Position numbers and translations under genes: made by a program
Assembly: GCF_002940685.1 (NCBI RefSeq)
Contig: NZ_PNFP01000020.1
Coordinates: forward strand, 1 to 64,000
Length of the DNA stretch: 64,000 nt
Direction of reading: 5' to 3'
Source: Ensifer adhaerens
GTDB lineage: Bacteria > Pseudomonadota > Alphaproteobacteria > Rhizobiales > Rhizobiaceae
Shown: positions 28,020-37,895 of the stretch, in pieces
Layout of the letters: every line of letters starts with the position of its first letter
How positions within the stretch are numbered: the stretch's first letter is position 1
Notes under the pieces: model-generated
Seen by the model: only the letters and a program-made list of their open reading frames with translations
The model's database searches: none
What the model was told of the DNA's origin: nothing

Positions 28020-28745
28020 ATGCAGACCATCGCCCTTGTCGATGATGACCGGAATATTCTGACGTCCGTATCCATTGCCCTGGAGGCGGAGGGCTACAAG
28101 GTCGAGACCTATACCGATGGCGCTTCCGCGCTCGAAGGCCTGCTTGCGCGGCCGCCGCAGCTTGCGATCTTCGACATCAAGATGCCGCGCATGGACGGCA
28201 TGGAACTGCTGCGTCGCCTGCGGCAGAAGTCCGATCTGCCGGTGATCTTCCTCACCTCCAAGGATGAAGAGATCGACGAACTCTTCGGCCTGAAGATGGG
28301 CGCCGACGACTTCATCACCAAGCCGTTTTCGCAGCGCCTGCTGGTGGAACGCGTCAAGGCGATCCTGCGCCGCGCCGCAAACCGCGAGGCCGCAGCCGCC
28401 AACACCACAAACACCGCGAAGGCTTCCGACGCGCCGTCGCGCTCGCTCGAGCGTGGCCAATTGGTCATGGACCAGGAGCGTCACACCTGCACCTGGAAGA
28501 GCGAGCCGGTGACCCTGACGGTGACGGAATTCCTGATCCTTCATTCGCTGGCGCAGCGCCCGGGCGTGGTGAAAAGCCGCGACGCGCTGATGGACGCGGC
28601 CTATGATGAGCAGGTCTATGTCGACGACCGCACCATCGACAGCCACATCAAGCGGCTGCGCAAGAAGTTCAAGATGGTCGACAACGACTTCGACATGATC
28701 GAGACGCTTTACGGTGTCGGTTATCGTTTCCGGGAGTCCGCCTGA
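28020..28745 (+). CDS. chvI: Response regulator ChvI
   Basis: OmpR-type regulator of 241 residues: receiver domain with acidic pocket LVDDDRN, phospho-Asp in [13 protein letters not shown] (near residue 52), Lys in FITKPFS; then a winged-helix DNA-binding domain ending [15 protein letters not shown] and YGVGYRF. Partner of the ExoS/ChvG kinase 184 bases downstream. The pair controls succinoglycan, motility and envelope or acid responses in rhizobia and is essential for symbiosis. ATG 28020 follows GACGGAG. Confidence 0.95.
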   Translation: MQTIALVDDDRNILTSVSIALEAEGYKVETYTDGASALEGLLARPPQLAIFDIKMPRMDGMELLRRLRQKSDLPVIFLTSKDEEIDELFGLKMGADDFITKPFSQRLLVERVKAILRRAANREAAAANTTNTAKASDAPSRSLERGQLVMDQERHTCTWKSEPVTLTVTEFLILHSLAQRPGVVKSRDALMDAAYDEQVYVDDRTIDSHIKRLRKKFKMVDNDFDMIETLYGVGYRFRESA

Positions 28746-28929
28746 ACCGCGGGGCTTGCCATCGCGGCCAGAGTGGCGCATTTGAAGCGGCGCGATGGTG
28801 ATGGCCTCGTCCGAGGCTCGACACGATCTCCGCCGTCTTCGGATCAAACCATGGAAGGCGGCGCCACCGGCCGGCAGCGCCGCCGCCATCGAACAAGTGT
28901 GAAGGACAGTCCGCGCGGGAGCGGGACAT

Positions 28930-30717
28930 TTGGTAGAAGTCTTGCAGGGCGACATCGAGGATACTGACGGGCGTGCCCAGGCACAGAAGGGCGAGCGCCG
29001 CTGGGCGCATCCCTTCACGCTGATCCGCCGTCTCTTCGGCAATGCCGTCTTTTCGAGCCTCACCCGCCGCATTGTCTTCTTCAACCTGGTGGCGCTCGTC
29101 GTTCTGGTCGGCGGCATCATGTACCTCAACCAGTTCCGCGAGGGACTGATCGATGCGCGCGTCGAAAGCCTTTTGACCCAGGGCGAGATCATTGCCGGCG
29201 CGATCTCGGCGTCGGCCTCGGTCGATACCAACTCGATCACCATCGATCCCGAAAAGCTGCTGGAACTGCAGGCCGGCCAAAGCATCACGCCGCTGCCGAG
29301 CGACGAGGATCTCGATTTTCCGATCATCCAGGAGCGCGTAGCCCCTGTTCTCAGGCGCCTGATCTCGCCGACGCGCACCCGTGCCCGCCTGTTCGACGCG
29401 GATGCCGACCTGCTGCTTGATTCGCGCCATCTTTATAGCGGCGGCCAGGTGCTGCGCTTCGATCTGCCACCGATCGAGCCGGAATCGTCGGGTATCGGCG
29501 AAAGGCTCAACAGCTGGCTGAACAAGCTGCTGCAGCCCGGCAACCTGCCGCTCTACAAGGAGCCGCCTGGTGGCAACGGCGCGATCTATCCCGAAGTCAC
29601 CAATGCGCTGACCGGCGTGCGCGGCTATGTCGAGCGCGTCACCGAGAAGGGCGAACTCATCGTTTCGGTGGCCGTGCCCGTCCAGCGCTTCCGCGCCGTG
29701 CTCGGCGTGCTCCTGCTTTCGACGCAGGCCGGCGACATCGACAAGATCGTCCAGGCCGAGCGCCTCGCCATTATCCGCGTCTTCGGCGTCGCGGCCCTCG
29801 TCAACATCATCCTGTCGCTGCTTCTGTCGTCGACGATCGCCAATCCGCTGCGGCGTCTGGCGGCGGCGGCCGTGCGGGTGCGCCGCGGCGGCGCCAAGGA
29901 ACGCGAGGAAATTCCCGATTTCTCCTCGCGCCAGGACGAGATCGGCAATCTCTCGGTCGCGCTGCGCGAGATGACGACTGCGCTCTACGACCGGATCGCC
30001 GCGATCGAGAACTTTGCCGCGGACGTCAGCCACGAGCTGAAAAACCCCCTCACCTCGCTACGCAGCGCCGTCGAGACGCTGCCGCTGGCGCGGACCGACG
30101 AATCGAAAAAGCGGCTGATGGACGTCATCCAGCATGACGTCCGCCGCCTCGATCGCCTGATCAGCGACATCTCGGACGCCTCGCGGCTCGACGCCGAGCT
30201 TGCCCGCAGCGACGCCAAGATCATCGATCTCGAAAAGCTGCTCGGCGATCTCGTCGACATTTCGCGCCAGGTCCGCAGCAAGAAAAAGTCGGTGCTGCTC
30301 GATTTCGTCATCGACCGCAAGGACAGTCCCAAGGCACGCTTCGCGGTCAACGGCTATGAACTGCGCATCGGCCAGATCATCACCAACCTGATCGAAAACG
30401 CCCGGTCCTTCGTTCCCGAGGACGGCGGGCGGATCGTCGTTCGCCTGACGCGCTCGCGCTCGCGCTGCCTTGTCTATGTCGAGGACAACGGTCCCGGCAT
30501 TCAGGCCGAAGACATCGACCGGATCTTCGAGCGCTTCTATACCGACCGTCCGGAAGGCGAGGATTTCGGCCAGAACTCCGGTCTCGGCCTGTCGATCTCC
30601 AGGCAGATCGCCGAAGCGCACGGCGGCACGCTCAAGGCCGAGAACATCGCCGCAGCGGATGGCCGCATCACCGGCGCCCGCTTCATCCTGTCCCTTCCCG
30701 CCGAGCCGCACGCGTGA
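28930..30717 (+). CDS. exoS: Sensor histidine kinase ExoS/ChvG
   Basis: Membrane kinase of up to 595 residues, matching the family length. TM1 is near residues 50-72 (IVFFNLVALVVLVGGIMYL), a large periplasmic domain follows, and TM2 is near residues 280-300. HAMP, then the phospho-acceptor His in ADVSHELKNPLTS (residue 368), and ATPase motifs NLIENARSF, VEDNGPGI and SGLGLSIS. The periplasmic domain is where the ExoR inhibitor acts in S. meliloti. The TTG start at 28930 is inferred from family length and is not certain. Its stop overlaps the hprK start by four bases. Confidence 0.93.
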   Translation: MVEVLQGDIEDTDGRAQAQKGERRWAHPFTLIRRLFGNAVFSSLTRRIVFFNLVALVVLVGGIMYLNQFREGLIDARVESLLTQGEIIAGAISASASVDTNSITIDPEKLLELQAGQSITPLPSDEDLDFPIIQERVAPVLRRLISPTRTRARLFDADADLLLDSRHLYSGGQVLRFDLPPIEPESSGIGERLNSWLNKLLQPGNLPLYKEPPGGNGAIYPEVTNALTGVRGYVERVTEKGELIVSVAVPVQRFRAVLGVLLLSTQAGDIDKIVQAERLAIIRVFGVAALVNIILSLLLSSTIANPLRRLAAAAVRVRRGGAKEREEIPDFSSRQDEIGNLSVALREMTTALYDRIAAIENFAADVSHELKNPLTSLRSAVETLPLARTDESKKRLMDVIQHDVRRLDRLISDISDASRLDAELARSDAKIIDLEKLLGDLVDISRQVRSKKKSVLLDFVIDRKDSPKARFAVNGYELRIGQIITNLIENARSFVPEDGGRIVVRLTRSRSRCLVYVEDNGPGIQAEDIDRIFERFYTDRPEGEDFGQNSGLGLSISRQIAEAHGGTLKAENIAAADGRITGARFILSLPAEPHA

Positions 30718-31172
30718 CAGCGGCCCGCGCCAATGTCCACGGCACCGCAATCGTGCTCGGGACGCGCGGTTTCCTGATCACCGGCCCGTCCGGCACCGGC
30801 AAATCCAGGCTGGCGCTTGCATGCATCACGGCCGCCCGGCAGGCCGGGCACTTCGCGGCCCTCGTCGCCGACGACCGGGTGGACCTCTCGCTCGAGCACG
30901 ACCGGATCGTGGCGCGTTGCCCGCCATCCATTCACGGTCTCATCGAAATCCGCGGGGCCGGCATCGGCACGATCGAAACCGTTCCCGCTGCGGTGATGGA
31001 CTGGGCCCTGCTGCCGGTGCGCGCCCCCTTCGACCCACGGCTACCGCCGGAAGACGAGACATTGCCGCTACCACTCGGGCGAGCATTGCCGATTGTTCGC
31101 GTTCCCGTTGAGGAGGGCGCGCAGATTCTCGATATTTTGCAGGCGCTCATCGCCGAAAAAATAGGTTTCTAG
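30714..31172 (+). CDS. hprK: HPr kinase/phosphorylase, short alphaproteobacterial form
   Basis: A 152-residue protein consisting of the kinase domain only: P-loop GPSGTGKSRLAL (residues about 23-34), DDRVDLSLEHD and IEIRGAGIGTI. The N-terminal domain of Firmicutes HprK is absent, as is normal in alphaproteobacteria. It is expected to phosphorylate Ser53 of the HPr encoded downstream. GTG start, with GTGA overlap of the exoS stop. Confidence 0.92.
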   Translation: MTAARANVHGTAIVLGTRGFLITGPSGTGKSRLALACITAARQAGHFAALVADDRVDLSLEHDRIVARCPPSIHGLIEIRGAGIGTIETVPAAVMDWALLPVRAPFDPRLPPEDETLPLPLGRALPIVRVPVEEGAQILDILQALIAEKIGF

Positions 31173-31328
31173 CCCGCTTTACCGTCAGCGCGACCGGATT
31201 TTCGGCATTTTTGGCTTGCACTTCGCCTTTTCCTTGCCAAGATGCCCTCCCCAACAGGTGGACGAAATTGCTGCATTGCGATATCTGGCCATCAGTGAAT
31301 TGCGTGTGCAGTTGGAGCGAAGATACCC

Positions 31329-31730
31329 ATGATCGGACTTGTGCTTGTCACCCATGGCAAGCTGGCTGAGGAATTTCGACATGCGCTCGAGCATGTTGTC
31401 GGTCCGCAAAAAGCTATAGAGACCGTCTGCATCGGCCCCGAGGACGACATGGATCAGCGTCGGCAGGATATCCTCGACGCGGTCACCAATGTCGACGAAG
31501 GCAACGGCGTCATCATCCTGACCGACATGTTCGGCGGGACGCCCTCCAACCTCGCCATCTCGGTGATGCGCAGCGGCACCGTCGAAGTGATCGCCGGCGT
31601 CAACCTGCCGATGCTGATCAAGCTTGCCGGCGTGCGCGGCGAGAGCGACATGGACAAGGCACTGGTCGAGGCCTCGGAGGCCGGGCGAAAGTACATCAAC
31701 GTCGCCAGCCGCGTCCTGAGTGGAAAATAA
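31329..31730 (+). CDS. PTS EIIA component, mannose family (regulatory)
   Basis: A 133-residue EIIA-Man fold protein with phospho-acceptor His9 in GLVLVTHGKLAEEF and the DMFGGTPSNLA motif. No EIIB or EIIC genes are present, so it probably works in a phosphorelay that regulates rather than transports. Its stop overlaps the HPr start by one base. Often named manX in rhizobial genomes. Confidence 0.9.
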   Translation: MIGLVLVTHGKLAEEFRHALEHVVGPQKAIETVCIGPEDDMDQRRQDILDAVTNVDEGNGVIILTDMFGGTPSNLAISVMRSGTVEVIAGVNLPMLIKLAGVRGESDMDKALVEASEAGRKYINVASRVLSGK

Positions 31731-32020
31731 TGGACCATCGCCCCGACATGTCGCTGACGCGCGAACTGCTGATCATCAACAAGCGTGGCCTGCATGCGCG
31801 GGCGTCTGCGAAGTTCGTGCAGACGGTCGAGGCATACGACGCCGAGATCACCGTCTCCAAGGACGGCATGACCGTTGGCGGGACCTCGATCATGGGGCTG
31901 ATGATGCTGGCCGCCAGCACCGGCTGCAGCGTTTGCGTGACCGCCAGCGGCGCGCAGGCCGAAGAGGCGCTGAATGCGCTCGACGCGCTGGTCGCCGACA
32001 AGTTCGGCGAAGAAATCTGA
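31730..32020 (+). CDS. Phosphocarrier protein HPr
   Basis: A 96-residue HPr. The PEP-dependent phosphorylation site is His22 in NKRGLHARASAKF and the HprK target is Ser53 in VGGTSIMGLMML. With HprK and EIIA-Man it forms the alphaproteobacterial regulatory PTS; enzyme I (PtsP type) would be encoded elsewhere. Confidence 0.94.
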   Translation: MDHRPDMSLTRELLIINKRGLHARASAKFVQTVEAYDAEITVSKDGMTVGGTSIMGLMMLAASTGCSVCVTASGAQAEEALNALDALVADKFGEEI

Positions 32021-32032
32021 CGGCAATATAAA

Positions 32033-32054
32033 GATATAAAGACTTCTTTATATC
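32033..32054. promoter_or_regulatory. Operator-like palindrome upstream of ahcY
   Basis: GATATAAAGA-CT-TCTTTATATC: perfect 10-bp arms around a two-base centre, preceded by a second copy of ATATAAAG (32027-32034). AT-rich against a GC-rich background and 133 bases upstream of ahcY. Methionine-cycle genes of Rhizobiales often carry such palindromes, attributed to an ArsR-type SAM/SAH-responsive regulator; that assignment is from memory. Confidence 0.6.
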
Positions 32055-32186
32055 GAGGTTGCTCTCCACCCTGAATCCTGATAGATCGGTCGCACTCTCA
32101 CCGCGTCCTATAGGCGTGGGAGGCATAATCGCGCCGCGAAGATGGCCAAGGCCGCGCGGCTTGAAGAGATCAGCCCGGAGAACTCC

Positions 32187-33587
32187 ATGACCACCACTCA
32201 GGACTATATCGTCGCCGACATCGGACTTGCCGATTTCGGACGCAAGGAAATTGCGATCGCCGAAACGGAAATGCCGGGCCTGATGGCCTGCCGCGAAGAG
32301 TTCGGCGCTTCGAAGCCGCTGAAGGGCGCGCGCATCACCGGCTCGCTGCACATGACCATCCAGACCGCCGTCCTCATCGAGACGCTGGTTGCACTCGGCG
32401 CCGACGTGCGCTGGGCATCCTGCAACATCTTCTCGACCCAGGACCACGCGGCTTCCGCGATCGCCGCCAGCGGCGTTCCGGTCTTCGCCGTCAAGGGTGA
32501 AACGCTCGAAGAGTACTGGACCTACACGGACAAGATCTTCCAGTGGGCCGACGGCGGCGTCTCGAACATGATCCTCGACGATGGCGGCGACGCCACCATG
32601 TACATCCTGCTCGGCGCCCGCGCTGAAGCCGGCGAGAACGTGCTTTCGAACCCGGGTTCGGAAGAAGAAGAGATCCTCTTTGCACAGATCAAGAAGCGCC
32701 TTGCCGCTTCGCCGGGCTTCTTCACCAAGCAGCGCGACGCGATCAAGGGCGTGACCGAAGAAACCACGACCGGCGTCAACCGCCTGTACCAGCTCCAGGC
32801 CAAGGGCCTGCTGCCGTTCCCGGCGATCAACGTCAACGACTCGGTCACCAAGTCGAAGTTCGACAACAAGTACGGCTGCAAGGAATCGCTGGTCGACGGC
32901 ATCCGTCGCGGCACCGACGTGATGATGGCCGGCAAGGTCGCCGTCGTCTGCGGTTACGGCGACGTCGGCAAGGGCTCGGCTGCCTCGCTCTCGGGCGCCG
33001 GCGCCCGCGTCAAGGTCACCGAAGTCGACCCGATCTGCGCACTGCAGGCTGCCATGGACGGCTTCGAAGTCGTTCAGCTCGAAGACGTCGTCTCGTCGGC
33101 CGACATCTTCATCACGACGACCGGCAACAAGGACGTCATCCGCATGGACCACATGCGCGAGATGAAGGACATGGCGATCGTCGGCAACATCGGCCACTTC
33201 GACAACGAGATCCAGGTCTCGGCGCTGCGTAACCTGAAGTGGACGAACATCAAGCCGCAGGTCGACATGATCGAGTTCCCGAAGGGCAACCGCATGATCC
33301 TGCTCTCGGAAGGTCGTCTGCTCAACCTCGGCAACGCCACCGGCCACCCGTCCTTCGTGATGTCGGCCTCGTTCTCCAACCAGGTGCTGGCGCAGATCGA
33401 GCTCTTCACCAAGGGTGAGAACTACAAGAACGAAGTCTACGTCCTGCCGAAGGCACTCGACGAGAAGGTCGCTCGCCTGCACCTGAAGAAGCTCGGCGCC
33501 AAGCTCTCCGAGCTTTCCGAAGAGCAGGCCGACTACATCGGCGTGAAGACCCAGGGTCCGTTCAAGGCCGAGCACTACCGGTACTAA
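32187..33587 (+). CDS. ahcY: Adenosylhomocysteinase
   Basis: NAD-dependent hydrolysis of S-adenosylhomocysteine to adenosine and homocysteine, 466 residues. The NAD-binding loop [13 protein letters not shown] and the family segments [13 protein letters not shown] and TGNKDVI are clear, and the C-terminus KAEHYRY is typical. ATG 32187 follows GGAG and is preferred over the upstream in-frame ATG at 32142. Codon use is strongly C/G-biased, consistent with high expression. Confidence 0.97.
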   Translation: MTTTQDYIVADIGLADFGRKEIAIAETEMPGLMACREEFGASKPLKGARITGSLHMTIQTAVLIETLVALGADVRWASCNIFSTQDHAASAIAASGVPVFAVKGETLEEYWTYTDKIFQWADGGVSNMILDDGGDATMYILLGARAEAGENVLSNPGSEEEEILFAQIKKRLAASPGFFTKQRDAIKGVTEETTTGVNRLYQLQAKGLLPFPAINVNDSVTKSKFDNKYGCKESLVDGIRRGTDVMMAGKVAVVCGYGDVGKGSAASLSGAGARVKVTEVDPICALQAAMDGFEVVQLEDVVSSADIFITTTGNKDVIRMDHMREMKDMAIVGNIGHFDNEIQVSALRNLKWTNIKPQVDMIEFPKGNRMILLSEGRLLNLGNATGHPSFVMSASFSNQVLAQIELFTKGENYKNEVYVLPKALDEKVARLHLKKLGAKLSELSEEQADYIGVKTQGPFKAEHYRY

Positions 33588-33893
33588 TCCTTACCCGGGC
33601 AATCCACAACATCTTGTGGCCGCGTTCTTGACAAGAGAGCGCGGCCGCTTTTTTGGGCCTCTCCCTTCCCGACGATTCGACTAGGAAGTATGCTCTAACC
33701 CATTGATTCGTGATGCCGGTGCGGACCTTGGGCATCGCGGATGGGATGTCTTGTCGAATAAGCGGCAAACAGACGGAGACAGACCGGGGATGCAAACGGA
33801 ACTGACGCGGACCCTTGAACAGGGCCCCGGTGGAACTGTGCAAGGCGCAGCAAGGCCGGCAGCACTCTTCGGACAGACGGGGATGGCAGCGCC
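33588..33893. other. ahcY-divL intergenic region
   Basis: A 306-base gap. Its first third holds the ahcY terminator. The rest should carry the divL promoter; I see no full CtrA box (TTAA-N7-TTAA). A 64-codon frame (33703-33897) overlaps the divL start and looks like chance. Confidence 0.5.
33616..33654 (+). terminator. Rho-independent terminator after ahcY
   Basis: GGCCGCG/CGCGGCC stem (33618-33624 and 33640-33646), extended by TTCTT/AAGAG pairing, then GC and six T (33649-33654). It begins about 30 bases after the stop. Confidence 0.85.
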
Positions 33894-36374
33894 ATGAACA
33901 GAGACCAGACAGATTTTCCGGCCATCCGCCGCAAGGGTCCGAAATTCCTGCGCCGCCTTCTGGCCGGCACCGCCCTTTTCACCGCCACGGACGCGCTTGC
34001 CCAGGTCGCGCCGCAAAAGGCGGGCATCTTCGGCTCGTCGGAAGTCGTCACCTTCTCCGTGCTGATCGGCGTCATTTCCGCCGCGATGATCTCGGCCATC
34101 TGGCTGATCCGTCAGCGCGGCAACATCGAGGCGGAAAACCGCGAGCTCAGGTCCGACCTTTCCGACGCCAACCAGCGCCTCTCGCGCTACCAGGCGCTGG
34201 TCGCCGACAAGAACCGCCGGATCGTCATCTGGGACGGGCTGCTTGAACGCGCCGAACTGCTCGGCCAGCTGCCGGCGGAAACCGGCGCGCCCTCGGACGA
34301 TCGCGACTTCCTGGCCTTTGGCCGCTGGGTCAAGGCGCAGTCGGCCGGCGAGCTGGAAAAATCGATCGAGGCGCTGCGCACCCAGGCACGCAGCTTCGAT
34401 CTGGTCATCGAAACGCAGCGCAATGAAGTGCTGGAGGCCCAGGGACGCGTTTCCGGCGGGCGCGCCTTCGTGCGCTTCATCGCGCTCAACAACATGCGGG
34501 CGGAGCTCGCAGAGCTGAAGCTCGAACACGATCGGCTCAATGCCGCGCTTCGCTCCTTCCATACGCTTCTCGACGCGATCGACCTGCCCGTCTGGCAGCG
34601 CGGCACCGACGGCACGCTCATCTGGGTGAACGAGGCCTATGCGGATGCCGTCGAGGCACCCGATGTCACCACCGCCATCGCGGAGCGTCGGGAGTTGCTC
34701 GCGACCGTCGCGCGCGAAAAGATCCGGTCGGTTTCGACCTTCGACACGCCTTTCCGTGACAAGGTCTCGACCGTCGTGCGCGGCAACCGCACCTTCTTCG
34801 ACGTCGTCGACGCCCGCAGTGCCGCCGGCTCGGCCGGTATCGCCCTCGATGTGTCGGGGATCGAGGCCGTGCGCGAGGAACTCAACCGCACGCTCAAGAG
34901 CCACGCGGAAACGCTCGACCATCTGGCGACGCCCGTCGCGATCTTCGACGGCAACCAGCGCCTGCAGTTCTACAACCAGGCTTTCCAGCGCCTGTGGAAC
35001 CTCGACATCGGCTTCCTCGAGCGCAAGCCGGACAATGGCGAAGTGCTCGACCGGCTGCGCGCCGGCGGCCAGCTGCCGGAACAGCTCAACTGGAAACAGT
35101 GGAAGGCGAACGCGCTGTCCGTCTACCAGGCACTCGACACGCAGAGCGACCTCTGGCACCTGCCGAACGGGCAGACGCTGCGCGTCTTTGCCACCGCCCG
35201 CCCGCAGGGTGGCGTCACCTGGGTGTTCGAGAACCTGACCGAGAAGGTCGACCTCGAAACGCGCTACAACACCCTCGTCCAGGTCCAGGGCGAAACCATC
35301 GATCACCTCGCCGAAGGTGTCGCCGTGTTCGGCCCGGACGGCCGCATTCGCCTGTCGAACCCGGCGTTTCGCGCGATCTGGGGCATCAGCGAGGTGGAAG
35401 CCAAGCCCGGTACGCATATCAAGGCGATCGAGCAGGCCTGCCTGATCTCCTACGACCAGCCGGACGGCTGGAAGCGGTTCACCCACATCATCACCAGCTT
35501 CGACGACGAGCGACCCTCCAGCCGCGGCATCCTCGAACTCAGGACCGGGCTGATCCTCGACTACGCCGTCATCCCGCTGCCGAACGCCCAGACGATGCTG
35601 ACCTTCGTCAACATCACCGACAGCGTCAGGGTCGAGCGCGCGCTTACCGAGAAGAACGAGGCGCTGCGCAAGGCGGATGCGCTGAAGAACGACTTCGTGC
35701 ACCACGTTTCCTATGAGCTGCGCTCGCCGCTCACCAACATCATCGGTTTCGCCGACCTCTTGAAGACGCCCGCCTTCGGCGATCTCAACGAGCGGCAGGC
35801 CGAATATGTCGATCACATCGCCACGTCCTCGTCGCTGCTGCTGACGATCGTCAACGACATTCTGGATCTCGCGACCGTCGACGCCGGCATCGTCCAGCTC
35901 GACCTGGCTGACATCAGCCTGACCGACTTCCTCGACGACATCGCTCATCAGATGGCCGACCGGCTGATCGAGAGCGGCGTGACGCTCAGGATTGCCGCCC
36001 CCGACAATCTCGGCCGGATGGTCGCCGATCAGCAGCGCCTGAAGCAGATCTTCGTCAAGCTCTTGACCAATGCCGCGAATTTCGCGCCCGATGGCAGCGT
36101 CATCGAACTGGCGTGCCGCCGCGAGGGCAGCGACTTCATCTTCTCGGTCTCCGATAGCGGCCCCGGCATTCCGCAGGACGTGCTCGACACCGTGTTCAAC
36201 CGCTTCGAGAGCCACGGTCAGCGCGGCGGCGCCGGCCTCGGGCTTTCGATCGTCGAGAGCTTCGTCAGCCTGCATCACGGCACGGTCTCGATCCGCAGCA
36301 AGGAAGGCGAAGGCACGGAAGTGACCTGCCGCATCCCCTCGGCCGACGTGCCGTCCACCGTCGCGGCCGAATGA
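33894..36374 (+). CDS. divL: DivL-type cell-cycle pseudo-histidine kinase
   Basis: An 826-residue membrane protein: one TM near residues 50-70, a coiled coil (NIEAENRELRSDLSDANQRL), at least three PAS-like domains, and a kinase core. The phospho-acceptor site reads HHVSYELRSPLT, so Tyr607 replaces the usual His. This substitution is the hallmark of Caulobacter DivL, which binds CckA and DivK and tunes CtrA activity. The ATP-binding motifs are intact (LTNAANFAPDG, DSGPGIPQ, GGAGLGLSIV). Its stop overlaps the next start by four bases. Confidence 0.9.
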   Translation: MNRDQTDFPAIRRKGPKFLRRLLAGTALFTATDALAQVAPQKAGIFGSSEVVTFSVLIGVISAAMISAIWLIRQRGNIEAENRELRSDLSDANQRLSRYQALVADKNRRIVIWDGLLERAELLGQLPAETGAPSDDRDFLAFGRWVKAQSAGELEKSIEALRTQARSFDLVIETQRNEVLEAQGRVSGGRAFVRFIALNNMRAELAELKLEHDRLNAALRSFHTLLDAIDLPVWQRGTDGTLIWVNEAYADAVEAPDVTTAIAERRELLATVAREKIRSVSTFDTPFRDKVSTVVRGNRTFFDVVDARSAAGSAGIALDVSGIEAVREELNRTLKSHAETLDHLATPVAIFDGNQRLQFYNQAFQRLWNLDIGFLERKPDNGEVLDRLRAGGQLPEQLNWKQWKANALSVYQALDTQSDLWHLPNGQTLRVFATARPQGGVTWVFENLTEKVDLETRYNTLVQVQGETIDHLAEGVAVFGPDGRIRLSNPAFRAIWGISEVEAKPGTHIKAIEQACLISYDQPDGWKRFTHIITSFDDERPSSRGILELRTGLILDYAVIPLPNAQTMLTFVNITDSVRVERALTEKNEALRKADALKNDFVHHVSYELRSPLTNIIGFADLLKTPAFGDLNERQAEYVDHIATSSSLLLTIVNDILDLATVDAGIVQLDLADISLTDFLDDIAHQMADRLIESGVTLRIAAPDNLGRMVADQQRLKQIFVKLLTNAANFAPDGSVIELACRREGSDFIFSVSDSGPGIPQDVLDTVFNRFESHGQRGGAGLGLSIVESFVSLHHGTVSIRSKEGEGTEVTCRIPSADVPSTVAAE

Positions 36375-37885
36375 TGCCGGCGATCGAACGCCATCTTGCG
36401 GACGAGGCGGCAACGATCGAGCTTGGCGAAGACCTGGCGCTGGCCCTGAAGCCCGGCGACTGCGTCGCTCTTTCGGGTGATCTCGGCGCCGGCAAATCGA
36501 CGCTCGCACGCGCCTTCCTCAGGGCAGTAGCCGACGACGACGGCCTGGAAGTGCCGAGCCCGACATTCACGCTCGTTCAGAGCTATGACCTGCGCATACC
36601 CGTCGCGCATTTCGACCTCTACCGGCTGGCCGATTCCAGCGAGCTCGACGAACTCGGCTTCGATGAAGCCCTGTCGCAGGGTATCTGCCTGGTCGAATGG
36701 CCGGAACGGGCGAACGATGCCCTTCCTTCAGGCCGCATCACGCTCACGATCACCCATGAAAAAGACGGGCGCCGTGTCGAGATCTCCGCTCCGGACGGCA
36801 CGCTGCAACGCATTGCCCGCGCACTTTCGATCCGCGACTTTCTCGATCGGAACGGGCATTCGAAAGCGCGGCGCCGGCACCTGAGCGGCGACGCCTCGAT
36901 CCGCGCCTATGAGCGCATTTACCCGGCGGACCGATCCGTTAGCCGGATTCTGATGGATTCGCCGCGGCACAAGCCGGGCCCGATCCTTCAGGACGGAAAG
37001 TACTACCAGCAGCTCGCGCATATCGCCGAGGACGTCGTTCCATTCGTCGCCATCGACCAGCTGCTCGTCGCCCGCGGTCTTGCCGCACCGGCGATTTACG
37101 CCCGCGACCTCGACCAGGGCATCCTCTTGATCGAGGACCTCGGATCGGAAGGCGTTCTGGATGCGGACGGACAGCCGATCGACGAACGCTACATCGAGAG
37201 CGCACGCCTGCTCGCCCGCCTGCACGCGGAGCAGGCACAGCGCGAAATCAGCATCGACAGGACGGTCATTCACCGCATCCCGGACTTCGACCGCACGGCG
37301 ATGAAGATCGAGACGCGGCTCTTGACCGACTGGTATCTGCCGTGGAAACGCGGCGCGCCGGCAAGCGACGACGAGATGCGCGAATATGGAGACATCTGGG
37401 ACGGGCTGATCGACCTTCTCCAGACCTCCGAGACCAACCTGCTGCTGCGCGATTTCCATTCGCCGAACATCATCTGGCGTGACGAGCGCGAAGGGCTTGA
37501 CCGGATCGGCCTCATCGACTTCCAGGACGCGATGATCGGCCCGACCGCCTATGACGTGGCATCACTGGTGCAGGATGCGCGTGTCACCATCGCCCCTCCG
37601 CTGGCAAGCCGGATGATGGAGACCTATCTCGCCGAGCGGCGCAGAGACCCCAGCTTCGACGAGGTGACGTTCCTGCGCGACTGGCACCTGATGTCGGCGC
37701 AGCGCAACTGCAAGCTCGTCGGCATCTGGGTGCGGCTGATGCAGCGCGACGGCAAGCCGGGCTACATGAAGCACATGCCGCGCACTTTCGCCTATCTTCA
37801 GGCGGCGCTCTCACATGAATCGCTGAAACCCTTGCACGACTGGTGTATGAAGACCGGAATCCTCGTTTCCGAATCAGCGAACTGA
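36371..37885 (+). CDS. TsaE-AmgK fusion: tRNA t6A ATPase plus cell-wall amino-sugar kinase
   Basis: A 504-residue two-domain protein. Residues 1 to about 150 are TsaE (Walker A GDLGAGKST at 36-44, SPTFTLVQSY, HFDLYRL, VEWPER), needed for N6-threonylcarbamoyl-adenosine in tRNA. From about residue 165 it is an aminoglycoside-phosphotransferase-fold kinase (LLLRDFHSPNIIW, and IDFQDA at 382-387) like AmgK, which phosphorylates anomeric MurNAc/GlcNAc. The next gene encodes a MurU-like uridylyltransferase, which supports AmgK over other kinases. No frameshift is seen; the domains are joined in one frame. Confidence 0.88.
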   Translation: MMPAIERHLADEAATIELGEDLALALKPGDCVALSGDLGAGKSTLARAFLRAVADDDGLEVPSPTFTLVQSYDLRIPVAHFDLYRLADSSELDELGFDEALSQGICLVEWPERANDALPSGRITLTITHEKDGRRVEISAPDGTLQRIARALSIRDFLDRNGHSKARRRHLSGDASIRAYERIYPADRSVSRILMDSPRHKPGPILQDGKYYQQLAHIAEDVVPFVAIDQLLVARGLAAPAIYARDLDQGILLIEDLGSEGVLDADGQPIDERYIESARLLARLHAEQAQREISIDRTVIHRIPDFDRTAMKIETRLLTDWYLPWKRGAPASDDEMREYGDIWDGLIDLLQTSETNLLLRDFHSPNIIWRDEREGLDRIGLIDFQDAMIGPTAYDVASLVQDARVTIAPPLASRMMETYLAERRRDPSFDEVTFLRDWHLMSAQRNCKLVGIWVRLMQRDGKPGYMKHMPRTFAYLQAALSHESLKPLHDWCMKTGILVSESAN

Positions 37886-37895
37886 CAGAGAATCA

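Noticed and set aside
32021-32186. SAM or SAH riboswitch upstream of ahcY
   Set aside because: I could not build a conserved pseudoknot or riboswitch core; the perfect AT-rich palindrome points to a protein operator.
33681-36509. A 942-codon minus-strand frame opposite divL
   Set aside because: It is antisense to a clear kinase gene, rich in Arg/Asp/Val, and shows no domain motif.
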